Below are positions 1-10,106 of a DNA stretch of 64,000 nucleotides, piece by piece. The stretch is from Podaxis mareebaensis (lineage: Eukaryota; Basidiomycota; Agaricomycetes; Agaricales; Agaricaceae): the NCBI GenBank assembly GCA_018524725.1, contig JAEUWP010000547.1, positions 1 to 64,000 on the forward strand, written 5' to 3'. Each line of letters opens with the position of its first letter. The stretch's first letter is position 1. The notes below the pieces were generated by a model that ran no database searches, was not told the origin of the DNA, and was given only the letters and a program-made list of their open reading frames with translations. Position numbers and translations under genes: made by a program.

Positions 1-143
1 GAACTAAGACAGGAATAGAAACAGAGATCAGAAAGGAGACTAACTAACTAAGGAAACTGTTCAAGATAGAGTTCAGGCAGGATACAGGAATACGAGGCAA
101 AGCGTCTGTAGCGAGATAGAAGGGAAACTGTTTACTAGTTATA

Positions 144-965
144 TTACAAGTCCATAGCGGGATGAAGGCATCTGTTAGAAGAGTCAGAAGAGTAGGAGTC
201 AGGAGATGAGGCGGAACTAGGAATAGGGAAGTTGCCAGTTGAAGGCAATGAGTCAGGAGAATCTTCATGGAGGAAGATGAGGCTGCGGTGCAGGGACGAT
301 GACGATGATGATGATATATCGCCAGTGATGTATGGTGGTGGATATGGAGGAGGATCGCCGATGGGTTCTTCTGGGTTTGACTCGTTGATACCTGGAACGT
401 TGGAGTCAACACTGTGGAGGGGCGGAAGCTGAGTACGACGGGGAGGGATGGCCGGAGGTTCGTCGGAGTTAGGATCGATATGGTAGACTTCTACTTCTCG
501 GAAGTAGAATCCGTGGGTGACTTCGTATTTGATGATATGTGGGACGACCTCGGGCGGATACATCATGTAGGGGTGAAGGAATACTATGGGTTCTCCAGCA
601 TAAGGAATCATCTTCCAGCCATGGGCCCAGGCGGAGTCAAAGTTGTTATGGATCGTTTGGATGTATAACCCGTCGGGATCGAAGACGTGAGTGAAGGGAG
701 CGTTCTCCCAAGCGATGCGTAATATTTCTGTCATCATGCGGTCGGTCTCGTAGAAGAGTGGTCCAGGTGTTGGCCAGTCTTCAGAGAATAGGGATGCGTG
801 GCCAGGAAGGCGACGATTGGCGAAAGCTTCGTTGCAGTAGCGGGTTGAGTCTTCAGCTGGTATACCCGTATCTTGAGTGGTGGAACAGGAGGCGTTGGGA
901 AGTCCAAGCTTGTGGACTAGTGCATGATAGATGACGTTGCGACGGGAGGTACTAGGCTGGCTCAT
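144..965 (-). CDS. Lineage-specific hypothetical protein, 273 aa
   Basis: This is one uninterrupted reading frame of 273 codons with a good start context, the stop lying close to the window edge. I do not recognise the family. The first 160 residues look globular and are rich in aromatic residues (for example YETDRMMTEILRIAWENAPF and FDSAWAHGWKMIPYAGEPI). The last 110 residues are low-complexity: a proline stretch (GDPPPYPPPY), a run of seven serines and a Ser/Asp-rich tail. No signal peptide or membrane segment is visible. CpG is present at normal density here, whereas the sequence just upstream of the start has none, so the gene sits beside a repeat relic. It could be a host gene or the gag-like product of a retroelement; nothing in the sequence decides between these. 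Confidence 0.5.
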   Translation of the reverse strand: MSQPSTSRRNVIYHALVHKLGLPNASCSTTQDTGIPAEDSTRYCNEAFANRRLPGHASLFSEDWPTPGPLFYETDRMMTEILRIAWENAPFTHVFDPDGLYIQTIHNNFDSAWAHGWKMIPYAGEPIVFLHPYMMYPPEVVPHIIKYEVTHGFYFREVEVYHIDPNSDEPPAIPPRRTQLPPLHSVDSNVPGINESNPEEPIGDPPPYPPPYITGDISSSSSSSLHRSLIFLHEDSPDSLPSTGNFPIPSSASSPDSYSSDSSNRCLHPAMDL

Positions 966-1774
966 AACAACTTATGTATCCCTGCATTCATGATAATGGA
1001 CTACTAAGTCTTCCAACCATAAACTAAACAATACCTAGTTTGCACAATGTTGATTGTTTATGGACATGAGTCTCCACCTTGTCCTGATTAACTTTTGATT
1101 ATCTTCATTTGACCTGCACAAATATTTCAAGCTGTATATGCTTCAGCATGGCCTGCCTATTGTAGCTGTTGGAACTAGTCTCTGTTGTGGCTGGAACTAG
1201 GATATATAAGGCTAAGACAGTTTCCTAGAACCTACTCTGCTGGAGCATCACTCCTCAGTCCTCAAACATGCCAATAATGCTAGCAGTCCTGTTTTGTATT
1301 TGGATACTCTTCTGTACCTCTTCTTGATCATCACCTATCCATGTTCTTCATCAACTTGAGGACTTTTGGAAGAGATTGTCTTGCACTGCACTGCCTACAC
1401 ATGTTAGAGGAAGGCCTGAGAGCTGATGGCTCCCTATAATGACTGGTTGCCAATATGGAGGTTGACCCTAGCAATATTTGAAGGCTGGCATGTCTGTCTT
1501 CAAAGGCCTCATTGAAGGGTGACACTTGTGCCAACAATGAGTTATTGGGAAACACAGAAAAGAAAGAAGTTTTGCAGGCATTTATGTTTATCCACTATGA
1601 GCAATGAAGCAAAAGTATTGAAGCAATATGTACTGTCAGGAGGTGAAGAAACACCCAAAACTGGAAATATTGCTGTCACAATAAATTCAAATAAACCCTT
1701 TATGGTGCACAGGAATGTGAGTGCTGGCTCTGGGTTGGGATTGGTATGTTGAAGGAAATACCAGACATCCTGTC
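966..1774. repeat. CpG-free repeat relic, possibly a retrotransposon LTR piece
   Basis: I found no CG dinucleotide in about 810 bases, while both flanks have CpG at normal density. Within it, TGTTGGAACTAG at 1167 is followed by a TATA-like GATATATAAGG at 1201 and a second GGAACTAG, an arrangement that would fit the start and promoter of a long terminal repeat. I found no matching second LTR or primer-binding site, so the class is open. Short open frames here (such as 1519-1752) have no recognisable product. Loss of CpG is the expected trace of long-term cytosine methylation in fungal repeats. Confidence 0.45.
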
Positions 1775-2509
1775 GACCACGCAGATCAAGAGTAGGGCTT
1801 AGATGATGGTCAGACTGCCATATCTAGGAGAGTGGGAATGTACATATGGCACTTGGTGACTTTTTAATTCAACATGAGTTTCTTCATTTTTATCCAAGTC
1901 AGATAGCCGAAATTCCTGTAGTATAACCACGGCGTTCTCTTTCCAACACACCTCAACTCTCTAGCTCTATATCAGTGACCCTGAGGTGAGGATCCCATGT
2001 CCATTCGTTCTTATCTTTACCCCATGCCTTTAAACTCATTAGGTCAACGCTACAGTCATCTGCCACTATGCTAATGACTCCTGGGACTATGTTTGCTCGG
2101 TGGTAACGGGGAGCTGTCTATAAAGTTCTGGTCCTGGCTTAATGCTATGCCAATTCTGTAGGTCTTGAGCGCCGCAACTGACCTTCTAGTGGGTAATGGC
2201 AGTTGGCTCCGGGAAAGATATATCAAGACAGGTTTGCTGTTTAGTCAAGAAGTTTCTCTTAGCACTCTCTTACGTAGCCTTGATTGATCCATCATCGGCA
2301 CGACAGTTGTATCTGGATCCAGAGGTGTCGGCAAATATCTTGCTGTTGGGCTCGTTGCTAAGTATAGTATATCCTGAGCCTTGGTTTATTTCTTGAGGGG
2401 CAATTAGGATGATATACTTATAACGCCCCCGTCAGGTGGTCAATGTACCCGGTATCTGATTGATTGTTCGAAATTGTTCCCACTATTCGTATGCCGTAAA
2501 TATACTTGA
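1775..2509. other. Intergenic, no gene seen
   Basis: CpG returns to normal density. The only open frames are short (for example 2196-2396) and show no recognisable domain or intron structure. I see no RNA gene or repeat here. Confidence 0.4.
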
Positions 2510-2875
2510 ATGCGACATTCCCGAGATCGTAGAGACCTTCCTATGATTTTGACTTACACCCCTTTTCTGAGTCTTATCATCTTTACCTCCTTGCTCGTGC
2601 TAACTGAGCCTACGTTTGCTCTACCAGTCCTGTATACATCTAGGCAAGATGATGGGAAATTTCCCTGGCAACCATTCGGGGTTGCCAATGCTGCCACATC
2701 TCCCAGCGAGGCGCTAGGAGATGAAAAATGCTTACAAACAGTATGCGGACAACGTCTGTTCGACTGTGTTCTTTTGTTCAATTGCCTCGCCAGGGGGTAT
2801 CTTCAAAGGACTCTCCGTCATTCCTCAACGCTGAATAGTTGGGTGCACGATGCGATGGACTACTTGTGTTGGTGA
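2510..2875 (+). CDS. Putative small secreted protein
   Basis: A 121-codon frame that most plausibly starts at the second methionine (2543). From there the protein opens with a hydrophobic stretch of about 22 residues (TYTPFLSLIIFTSLLVL) and a possible signal-peptidase site after TFA, leaving a mature chain of roughly 80 residues with five cysteines. It lies 92 bases upstream of the cohesin-loader gene on the same strand. I recognise no family. Small cysteine-containing secreted proteins are common in mushroom genomes, but a chance frame cannot be excluded, so confidence is low. Confidence 0.28.
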   Translation: MRHSRDRRDLPMILTYTPFLSLIIFTSLLVLTEPTFALPVLYTSRQDDGKFPWQPFGVANAATSPSEALGDEKCLQTVCGQRLFDCVLLFNCLARGYLQRTLRHSSTLNSWVHDAMDYLCW

Positions 2876-2967
2876 TATCACCGTGATTGGATTTGTAATC
2901 TATATATTGTCACGCACGCGAGCTGTCACCCGTAGAGCGTGGATGTCACGCGGTAATTGGGTTAGAA

Positions 2968-5596
2968 ATGTACGACAGTGAGGAGAATCCTCGTCCGGCA
3001 AAACGCCAGAAAATCGACATTCAGTCTTCTCCTAAACCTCAAAAACTACCGCAGCTTACTCTTGCAAATCTTCTTCTCAGTTTGCCATCTCTTTTGCTCC
3101 ATCCTCCAACGCATACGAATCATGAACGATCACTGGCTCTATCGTACCACGCGCTCAAGACATGCAATACTATGACGAGTCTTGACAAGACTGTGGAATG
3201 TCGGGCTGCTACGGGACTCGCGGAGCTCGGCTTGCTAATCGGCCTTTCGTCTCCTGGGATCCAAGATGAAATTCAGAAGGCCATTACTAAAGCAGTGAGT
3301 GTTCCTACTCTACGAGGTACTATCTGTGCTAAAGGCCTGCTCGCCTCCGATAGCTACTCATCGCCCATAACGTATGAACTTCCTTTTGTACATTGCTAGG
3401 TAGCTGACTGCTTTCTTCAGCTTCCGTCGTTATATTTCTACCGACACCGTCTCACTCAGCTGTCCTCTCAGCTGTCCTTAGTCTCCGGGAATCCCAAGGC
3501 TGCTCAGAACAACCTCAAACGCGTGTTGACCACTTTCACCTCAAATGATCCCCCAAGTGTTGTCTATGCTATTCACCTCGCTCTCATCGCCAGCATTAGC
3601 GCCCAGAGTTTAGATGAAACGACGAACATCGTGCGGTCCCTTGGCGCTATTAGCGACCTTTGCGAACTCGCATCAAAACGAGGACACCAATCAATTGTTC
3701 AACTCGCTTCGGTGCTGCGTCTGCGAGCCCTTATGCGTGCAGGATTATGGAGTGACGTCGGGGAGTGTTTAGACGCCGCAGAGAACGCGTTGAGCATGGG
3801 AGACGTGCTGGAGAATTATGCACAGGACAAGGGGAAGGCGCCCGAGAACCAGGATCAGACAACAGCCGCTCTTCCTTCTCCGCCCTCGAGCAGTAACTCT
3901 GCACGATCCATATTGGAATATGTACTTGTTGCCCATACACTTATCCTGGGCGTCATCTTCCACACTTACATTGGAGACGCTAGTCTCACGAATCCACGGC
4001 TGAAGTGGCTGCATGAGCTGCTGGACATACACCTCCCTCGATTCCCAAAAACTGGCATTTTTGAGGTGTGCACCTTCACTTCGGTTTTCGACCTCGTTTA
4101 ACTTCGGGTTAGATTCCATTTCCAAATGCCCCTCCACTCTATTACCAACTCACTCATCCAAGGCTGATTTACGTTCTTGGATTCTTGGTTTCGAGCCTCG
4201 CGAAACGTGATTTAGTTGGAAGGAAGCCCAAGAAGAAAGTTTTTGCCAGCGAGGGTATCATTGCGATTGACAAAGAGTTGAAGAAGGAATTGGCATGTAA
4301 GGTCTTACGACTTCTCTGCTCCTGTATGCGCTCATTCTTCTTCAGATCCCGCTTGGGCTTCCATTTCTGAAGTTAAAAATGTTGACTATCGGCTCAAAAA
4401 GATGCGTGCAGACCTCATGTGTGAGCTCATCAGTGTATGCCACCTCTGTTTACTTCCTTCAGCGGGACTAAGATATCTCGCAGGCTGCTATCATGCGAAG
4501 CGAATTTGACGAAGCTGAACGCGTACGGTTCATCGGTCTCCCCTCCTGCCCACTATTCTCACCTTAGTCCTAGTCCATCGATGAAATGATTTCATATACA
4601 CGCACACAGGGCATATTCTCGTTCTATATCGCCCGAATCACGTTATATGAGGCACAACTCGCCCACGCCCTCAACAAGTCCAAACGCGCACTACAATGTT
4701 ACCAAGTCGCAGCGTGGCTCTCGCGGAAGCGCGGACAGCATGAGCGCCATTCTTCCCCGTACCTCCGCAGCCGTGGCGATGGTTCCACCTCCACCAATGC
4801 CAGCTCCAATATAATCCCGGAATCCATAGATGGTGAAGAAGACCCGTGGATCAACACCGCCGCACGTGCTGGTGAGCTCTGGCTCCGCATTGGTCTCTTA
4901 CGACAATCACCGCCCACAGAAATGTCGGAACACGAAAAAGAGAGAGAAATGGAGACGCTGAGAAAGGTCGGGGAGGGTGTGACGAAGGATTGTCGTGGGC
5001 TTGGTGGAACCCTTGATGCGATTGCTGAGGTGCTGGATAGTTGCTTGACAAAAGAGTTTGTCAAAGCCAAGTCTGTGTTCTTTTTGCCAATCGCGGATAG
5101 AATGAGACTGACTTACCTGAACGTTGGCAGGACGCATCTACGACGCGCGTTGAATCTTTCAACGGCATCACAAGACAATCACCTTCGCGCACTGGTGCTC
5201 TCGTTGATCGCGTCGCACTACCTGCATACATCCAACCAACACGCTGAGAAAATGCTGGAAACGGCAGAGAGTCTCGCAGCAGGGTTAGGGGCGCAGCCCA
5301 AGCACCCGAAGGCGCAAGATCAGAGCCCTGCCAAGGGCGGCGTACCTACTTCGGCGAGTATGCATGATGCTGTAGGAAACGCGCACTTGAGATTGTGGAT
5401 TGGAGAACGATTCTTAGGTGCGCACGAATACGAATTCCTTTGGCTTGGGGTTGGTGTGGGCTGACGGAAAACTTGGCATATGCGGTATCTTACAGAGCTT
5501 CATAATCGCTCTGGGAACAAGGAGGTTGCCAAAGTGCAGGTTATAAAGAATCGGAGGTTTCAGGAGGCCGTTGCGAGGGTCGAGGCGCGGATGTAG
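2968..5596 (+). CDS. MAU2: Sister chromatid cohesion loading factor MAU2/SCC4
   Basis: This is the TPR-rich partner of SCC2/NIPBL that loads cohesin onto chromatin in the nucleus. The spliced protein, about 720-750 residues, begins with a basic segment (RPAKRQKID) and then helical repeats, with recognisable family stretches: LALSYHALKTC, LYFYRHRLTQL, DPPSVVYAIHLALI, LTHPRLIYVLGFL, and near the end HLRRALNLS and HLRLWIGER. About eight short introns can be placed. One runs 3295-3419, joining ITKA to LPSLY. Another joins GIFE (near 4065) to IPFPN, and a third of 68 nt joins VKAK to THLRR near 5068. A last intron after ERFL leads to the final exon at about 5497, ending FQEAVARVEARM. All joins keep frame and no internal stop remains, so the gene looks intact. 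The function is taken from the family. Confidence 0.82.
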
Positions 5597-6067
5597 GAAT
5601 TTTTGTTCACTGGGATGGCGTATGCTGATAAGCTTTTTTGGGGAGAGAGGCGGGGGTTGGGGGTGGATTGTACTCATTTTTGGCGTAACCCGCTGACCGT
5701 GTCCCTGGGAATGGCGCAGTTTCTCTTTTCTCTGTTGCAATGTCTGGACGGTTTTTGGACTCCGGGTTATGTTTCAACTCTTGGAAGGTATTGGACTTCG
5801 TCGCTCCTGTTTTCATTCCGCACTTTGTACGTTCTGAAATTTTTTCAAGATCCCGACTAACTAGGATTCATAGACAGATTCTTGTGCATTATCCTGTCGT
5901 AACTGCATAATAAAGTGATAATAAAATGACATTGACCCATGTACAATGATTCATGGGATTTATGATTTATGCCACTGCTGGATCGGCTTCAGTTCCACGG
6001 CTTGACATCCAAGATTCCGGTCCCTTGGGTGAGAAAATTGGCGTTGAACATACTCAAATCCTATCCA
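5597..6067. other. Convergent intergenic region, no gene seen
   Basis: This is the shared 3' region between the cohesin-loader gene and the oxygenase gene on the opposite strand. Open frames here are antisense or short and carry no recognisable domain. AT-rich stretches near 5870-5960 (AATAAAGTGATAATAAAATG) could serve 3'-end formation. Confidence 0.4.
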
Positions 6068-7421
6068 TCACAGTCGAGAACGCACCGTGCGGTTTGCAAT
6101 TCGCTGGTACTTGATTCTCCGAGCAAACCACTCCTTAGCTGTCACTCCTGTCTCAAAGCTCTTCTCGGGCGTGGCAGCGACGGCGGCGGCGATCGTTGGG
6201 CTATGTTCGACAAGCGCGCGGAGAACCTTGCTGTTACCAGGACGGGTGAAGAAGACGATTGACCAGCGTTCATAGGCGGACTGGGCACCCGGAGGTGGGC
6301 TATACGTAATGAGGTAAGAACTCGGTCTCTTCTTCGTTTGAGAATTGAACCCGACTCTTACAGGACGCGGTGCATATTCGAACGCAAGATACCTCCGCTG
6401 AAGATTGAGAGGGCGTCTCCAACGTTGCAGATCGCGTGGTTTGGCATCGGCTAATGGGATGGAAGTGAGGATCCTAAAGTGAAAGGATGTATTTAATGGT
6501 ACCTTGACATATTGCCAATCCTCTGAACCTGGAGCGAGAACCTGGAGTCCACCAAGTCTGTTATGCAAGAAGGACTGACCATCCGTCAACATGTGACCTT
6601 CATATTAATGACAAGTAGACTCACTAATGATCCAAAGTCCGTATGTGCTCCTATGGCCCTCTTTTGTATATTATGCGGCATGGGAGGGTTCTTGATGATT
6701 CTTGCCTCACAACCGCTATGTTCCTCCAGCGGGTGCTGTTGCAATAGGAAGTCTTTGGGAAGCCCAAGTTTGTCATTAAAGATGCTGAGAATGGTCCGAT
6801 TCACTTCGAGGGACTTCCTGACGAAGGGTTGGACGACGGTCGGCATGCTTTGTTCTACAGGCGCTGGATACGAGCTTCGGTGGACACGAGAAGGCCATGC
6901 TAGCACATCATCTTTTGCGATGTTGACGAACTCAACTGTGTCTTTTTCCCCGGTGGCATCCACTGCGTTCGCACCTGCGGCTTTGTAACTGGATTTGTGC
7001 GGCATTTGAGTGTTATGCGTGGGTGAGGCCTTAATGAGTTGGGAAGACTTACCCGGCAGAGCTGCCGTCATTTCCTTGTTCGAACTTCAGCTTTTCTTCG
7101 AGAGGTAACGCCATTGTTTCTGCTCCTAAATCGAACATCTTATTGACTTCCTCTTCTGCTCCATGATTCTTGAGACTGTGTCAAGGACAAACACCACGGA
7201 GGAGCAAGTAGGAATGGAGCAAGCCATATTGAATTAAGACTTAGGGCATGTCAGTGGCTCAGATGGGCATGGACGTACTACCAGAAACCTAGTTTGGTTG
7301 CGGCTTCCCACAGCCTCTCTATCTCTTGCGGGTCTCCCGCCTTGAGAAGAGCAAAGTCGATGACGAGGAGAGGATGGGTGGGGACATTGTCTGGAAAGGG
7401 TGGGAACGAGAGTGCAGGCAT
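6068..7421 (-). CDS. Isopenicillin-N-synthase-like 2OG-Fe(II) dioxygenase
   Basis: A non-haem iron enzyme that couples 2-oxoglutarate decarboxylation to oxidation of a small molecule; the substrate is unknown. The start at 7421 gives MPALSFPPFPDNVPTHPLLV, an N-terminal DIOX_N-type region with LKNHGAEEEVNKMFDL, then the catalytic part. The iron ligands are visible: HTD in AIGAHTDFGSL, and the distal His in LRSNMHRVL, followed by PPPG and YERWSIVFFTRP, where the Arg is the expected 2OG contact. VGDALSIFSGG lies just before the distal His. At least four introns can be placed, all with GT..AG ends; one splits HRVL from PPPG (near 6290-6365) and another precedes PMPNHAICNVGD (6449). Reading through these introns gives false frames, but splicing restores one continuous protein. 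Similar genes form large families in Agaricomycetes. Confidence 0.82.
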
Positions 7422-7973
7422 GGTACGTGTCAATGAACTTGCGGATCCTGAGAGTTGAGCAATATCAAATGAACACGAAGAGCGGTGGCTGGTGGGCTTG
7501 ATTAACTATGGGCCAGTCCAAGCCCGATGAGCCCTTTTATGTCCAATGGCTCCGGCTTCCGCAATGCTTCCTCAGTTAAGCATGTGGGGTACGTTGATAC
7601 ATCATATATTATTGCGCAGAATAGGCTATTTATAGGTTGCTTATGATAGGGTTCCAAGTATACTTTTGGATCACAGGACCCAGCCAAAACAACAGAAAGG
7701 GTATAACTTTATCCCCAAGTTCGGGATGGAGACCCAAGAGTTGCCGGAGGGGAAAAGGTCGTGGGATGGTTGGTGCTTTCATCATGATTTGACCCAGCTC
7801 CGAATACTCGACGGGGAACGCTAATTATCGTGCCATGGGTGAAAGTCATTAAGAAACGAATGTTAATGACCAAGGTATGCCTGTAATTCATATTTGTCTC
7901 CGTAACATGTAACCCCGAGTCTTCGGCGGACCGGCCCTCAACTCGGGGGAGTCGCACGAGTGCCAACTATCAG
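7422..7973. other. Upstream region, no gene seen
   Basis: Sequence upstream of the oxygenase start. Short frames at 7502-7687 and 7709-7966 have no recognisable content. No clear TATA element is placed at a sensible distance. Confidence 0.35.
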
Positions 7974-8082
7974 TAGAGCATATTTGCAACTCCACTTTCA
8001 GTGAGTTTTCAGCGAAAACTGATTTGAAACTGAATTGCTCCACACCCAGAATCTCTCTGGAACAGTTTGCAAATATGGTCTA
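7974..8082 (+). mobile_element. 109-bp MITE, copy 1
   Basis: The element starts TA-GAGCATATTTGCAA and ends TTTGCAAATATGGTC-TA, so it has imperfect terminal inverted repeats of about 16 bp and a flanking TA at each side, the target used by Tc1/mariner-type transposases. It encodes nothing. A second copy lies in the opposite orientation at 9998-10106 and matches over nearly the whole length, including the central GTTTTCAGCGAAAACTGA and the stretch TGAATTGCTCCACACCC. Confidence 0.72.
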
Positions 8083-8689
8083 GTGGCTAATTTCTCATGA
8101 GGTATATGTATTGAGGGGTTGAGGGGTACTTGGAATTATTGGGAAGACCGGCTCATCCTTGTGGCGACACTCTGCGTTGGCATCTTTGAGCCTATCATTA
8201 GAAGACGTCACCCAAAGGATTGGGGAACAGCGCAAAGGGCATAACAAGTTCAAATATGCTCGCAGTTGCAGTATGTTCTTCCGCTTGTGCAATCGGAGAA
8301 AGATCACACTGGAATGTTTTGTCGTTCTTCAGTCGCTAGAGTCAGTAAAACGTTAACAACGGAAAGGACAGAAATAGGCAGAACTGCGAGCTATTTTTAG
8401 CGGGGGAAGAGAACTGTGGATACGAAATGATCTTTACCCTTCTTTACCCTTCTTTACCTTCTCATGGATACCAAGACTTTTTTCTCGCTTCGGTGGGTGC
8501 ACGTGACGGATTGTTGTCGTTGTATTCTGCATTTCTATACCACTACAAGCAAACTGACTGCTAAGACGCGGTGGACATGTACTAGATAACTACGTCCCTC
8601 GGCAGGGTGGGATCTACATATATATGCGGTTCTGAGGTGGTGTGTGGAGAAGTCCAGTTGATGAAGTCTATGGGGTATATAATGTAAGT
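8083..8689. other. Intergenic, no gene seen
   Basis: No supported gene. A short direct repeat of CTTCTTTACC (about three units) lies near 8428-8460. Confidence 0.35.
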
Positions 8690-9400
8690 GTCCTGTGTTA
8701 CTGCGAATTATCATAGTCATAGAGTCATATAATAAAATAAGTGGACAGGATGGAATGAAACGAATGAAGCAAATAAGTTCGAAAGAGTAAGTGTTCCTCT
8801 CTTCGGAAGTGGTCCAGTGGTAGGTCTTCGGCAGTGGGGAGTTTTCGCTCGGGTAGTCCTTTACCAGATTTGGTGAAGGCACCAGATTTTTCCATGAACT
8901 CAGCGAGGGCGGCTATTCTTTTCTTGGTTCCCAGGATGTCCGGGAGAGAAAGGGTGTCAGAGACATCACGTAGTATGTGACGATATCCGTCGTATTTGGG
9001 ACAGGAGTGAATGATGTGGTCTCATGTTCGTAGGTCTTCCCCACATGGGCATGCAATGTTCTCTGATGGTACGGCTGTCCGGTAGTAGTCACTGAAGTAG
9101 CCGTGGCCTGTCCTGCACTGGAGGACATGCCCAAATAGCTCTCTTTTGTCCTTAAAGTCTCGGAAGTGATGAGTCGGTTGTAGGGATGGTGGGATACGGT
9201 TGGCACCGGCGTGCTTTCCTAGCTGTGTTTGGTTTTTCCCTAGGAGGGTCCACTCGATTAGAATGCGTTCTCGTGCCCGTCTGGAGGTGCAGGTTATAGT
9301 GGGGTATGTGATGGATTGGAACAGGTTCCAACGTGCAGTAATGATTCATATGCCTTCAAGGCTTCATCAAAGGTCAAATCACATCCACACTACGGATACA
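8690..9400 (-). pseudogene. LINE-type reverse transcriptase/RNase H 3' remnant
   Basis: Read on the minus strand, the segment gives a continuous run of retroelement C-terminal protein. It begins near TFDEALKAYES, passes RARERILIEWTLLGK, HAGANRIPPSLQPTHHF and LFGHVLQCRTGHGYFSDYY, and then reaches a CPCG...H...C zinc-knuckle-like end (CPCGEDLRT, then HIIHSCPKYDGYRHIL). A stop codon (TGA) interrupts the frame between DLRT and DHII, and the upstream part loses frame near 9380. The pattern is that of the RNase H and C-terminal region of non-LTR retrotransposons abundant in Agaricomycetes. No 5' part of the element is present, which fits 5' truncation followed by decay. It is not a functional gene. 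Confidence 0.68.
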
Positions 9401-9997
9401 TTAGGCAATACAATAGGCTAACATGGTGTGATAGGATTATGGGCTATGACAAGACCTGCATTCATGTTCAAGCTGCTGTGAGGTCCGCCTTCCATGCCAG
9501 GATTCGACACTGAGGTCTGTGGACCCTATACGATATCAAACGTGAAATACATACCTCGTATTGAAGGTGGGTCGAGACATCAGTCGGCTGACGCAGTTAG
9601 GGGATTGGATAGTTCTGTATGGACCCTAAATTTCCTTTTCGGTTATTGTTAAATGGTCCATTTTTGCCCCGTAGTTTCTAGTTTGTATGGCGCATTTTTT
9701 CGCTGCCGGCTTCCCTTTTTTCCCCTGCCTTATAAGCCTTCGGCAGGCTTTTTTTCCGTCTATAGTATTCCAGGCGCATTGAGGTGGGGTTCCTTTACAT
9801 AACGATATTCTATTCTTAAACTAACATACATCGTGTAGATACTCACCGCTCGTTAGCTCGTTACCGTGCAATGAGGCCTTACCTCCCAACTCTCGACTCC
9901 TTGGCAGTTGGCGCTTCTTGCGAACCATTCCTTGACCGTTGATCCTGCCTTAATGTTCCCCGGTGTCTCCGCGACAGCAACCGCAACGGGGCTATAT
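9401..9997. other. Intergenic, no gene seen
   Basis: No supported gene. A T-rich tract around 9655-9755 contains the near-palindrome GCCTTATAAGCCTTCGGC but has no identifiable partner. Confidence 0.35.
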
Positions 9998-10106
9998 TAG
10001 AGCATATGTGCAAACCGTTTTCAGCGAGATTTTGGGTGTGGAGCAATTCAGTTTCAAATCAGTTTTCGCTGAAAACTCACCGAAAGTGGAGTTGCAAATA
10101 TGCTCC
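9998..10106 (-). mobile_element. 109-bp MITE, copy 2
   Basis: An inverted copy of the element at 7974-8082. It starts TA-GAGCATATGTGCAAA and ends GTTGCAAATATGCTC. The flanking TA is kept on the left only; the right has CA. The two copies differ at scattered bases, so neither insertion is very recent. Confidence 0.7.

Noticed and set aside
6361..6450. Possible frameshift in the 2OG oxygenase before its distal iron ligand
   Set aside because: Re-reading the bases gives GGAGACGCCCTCTCAATC, which keeps the frame as GDALSIFSGG; with the introns removed the protein is continuous.
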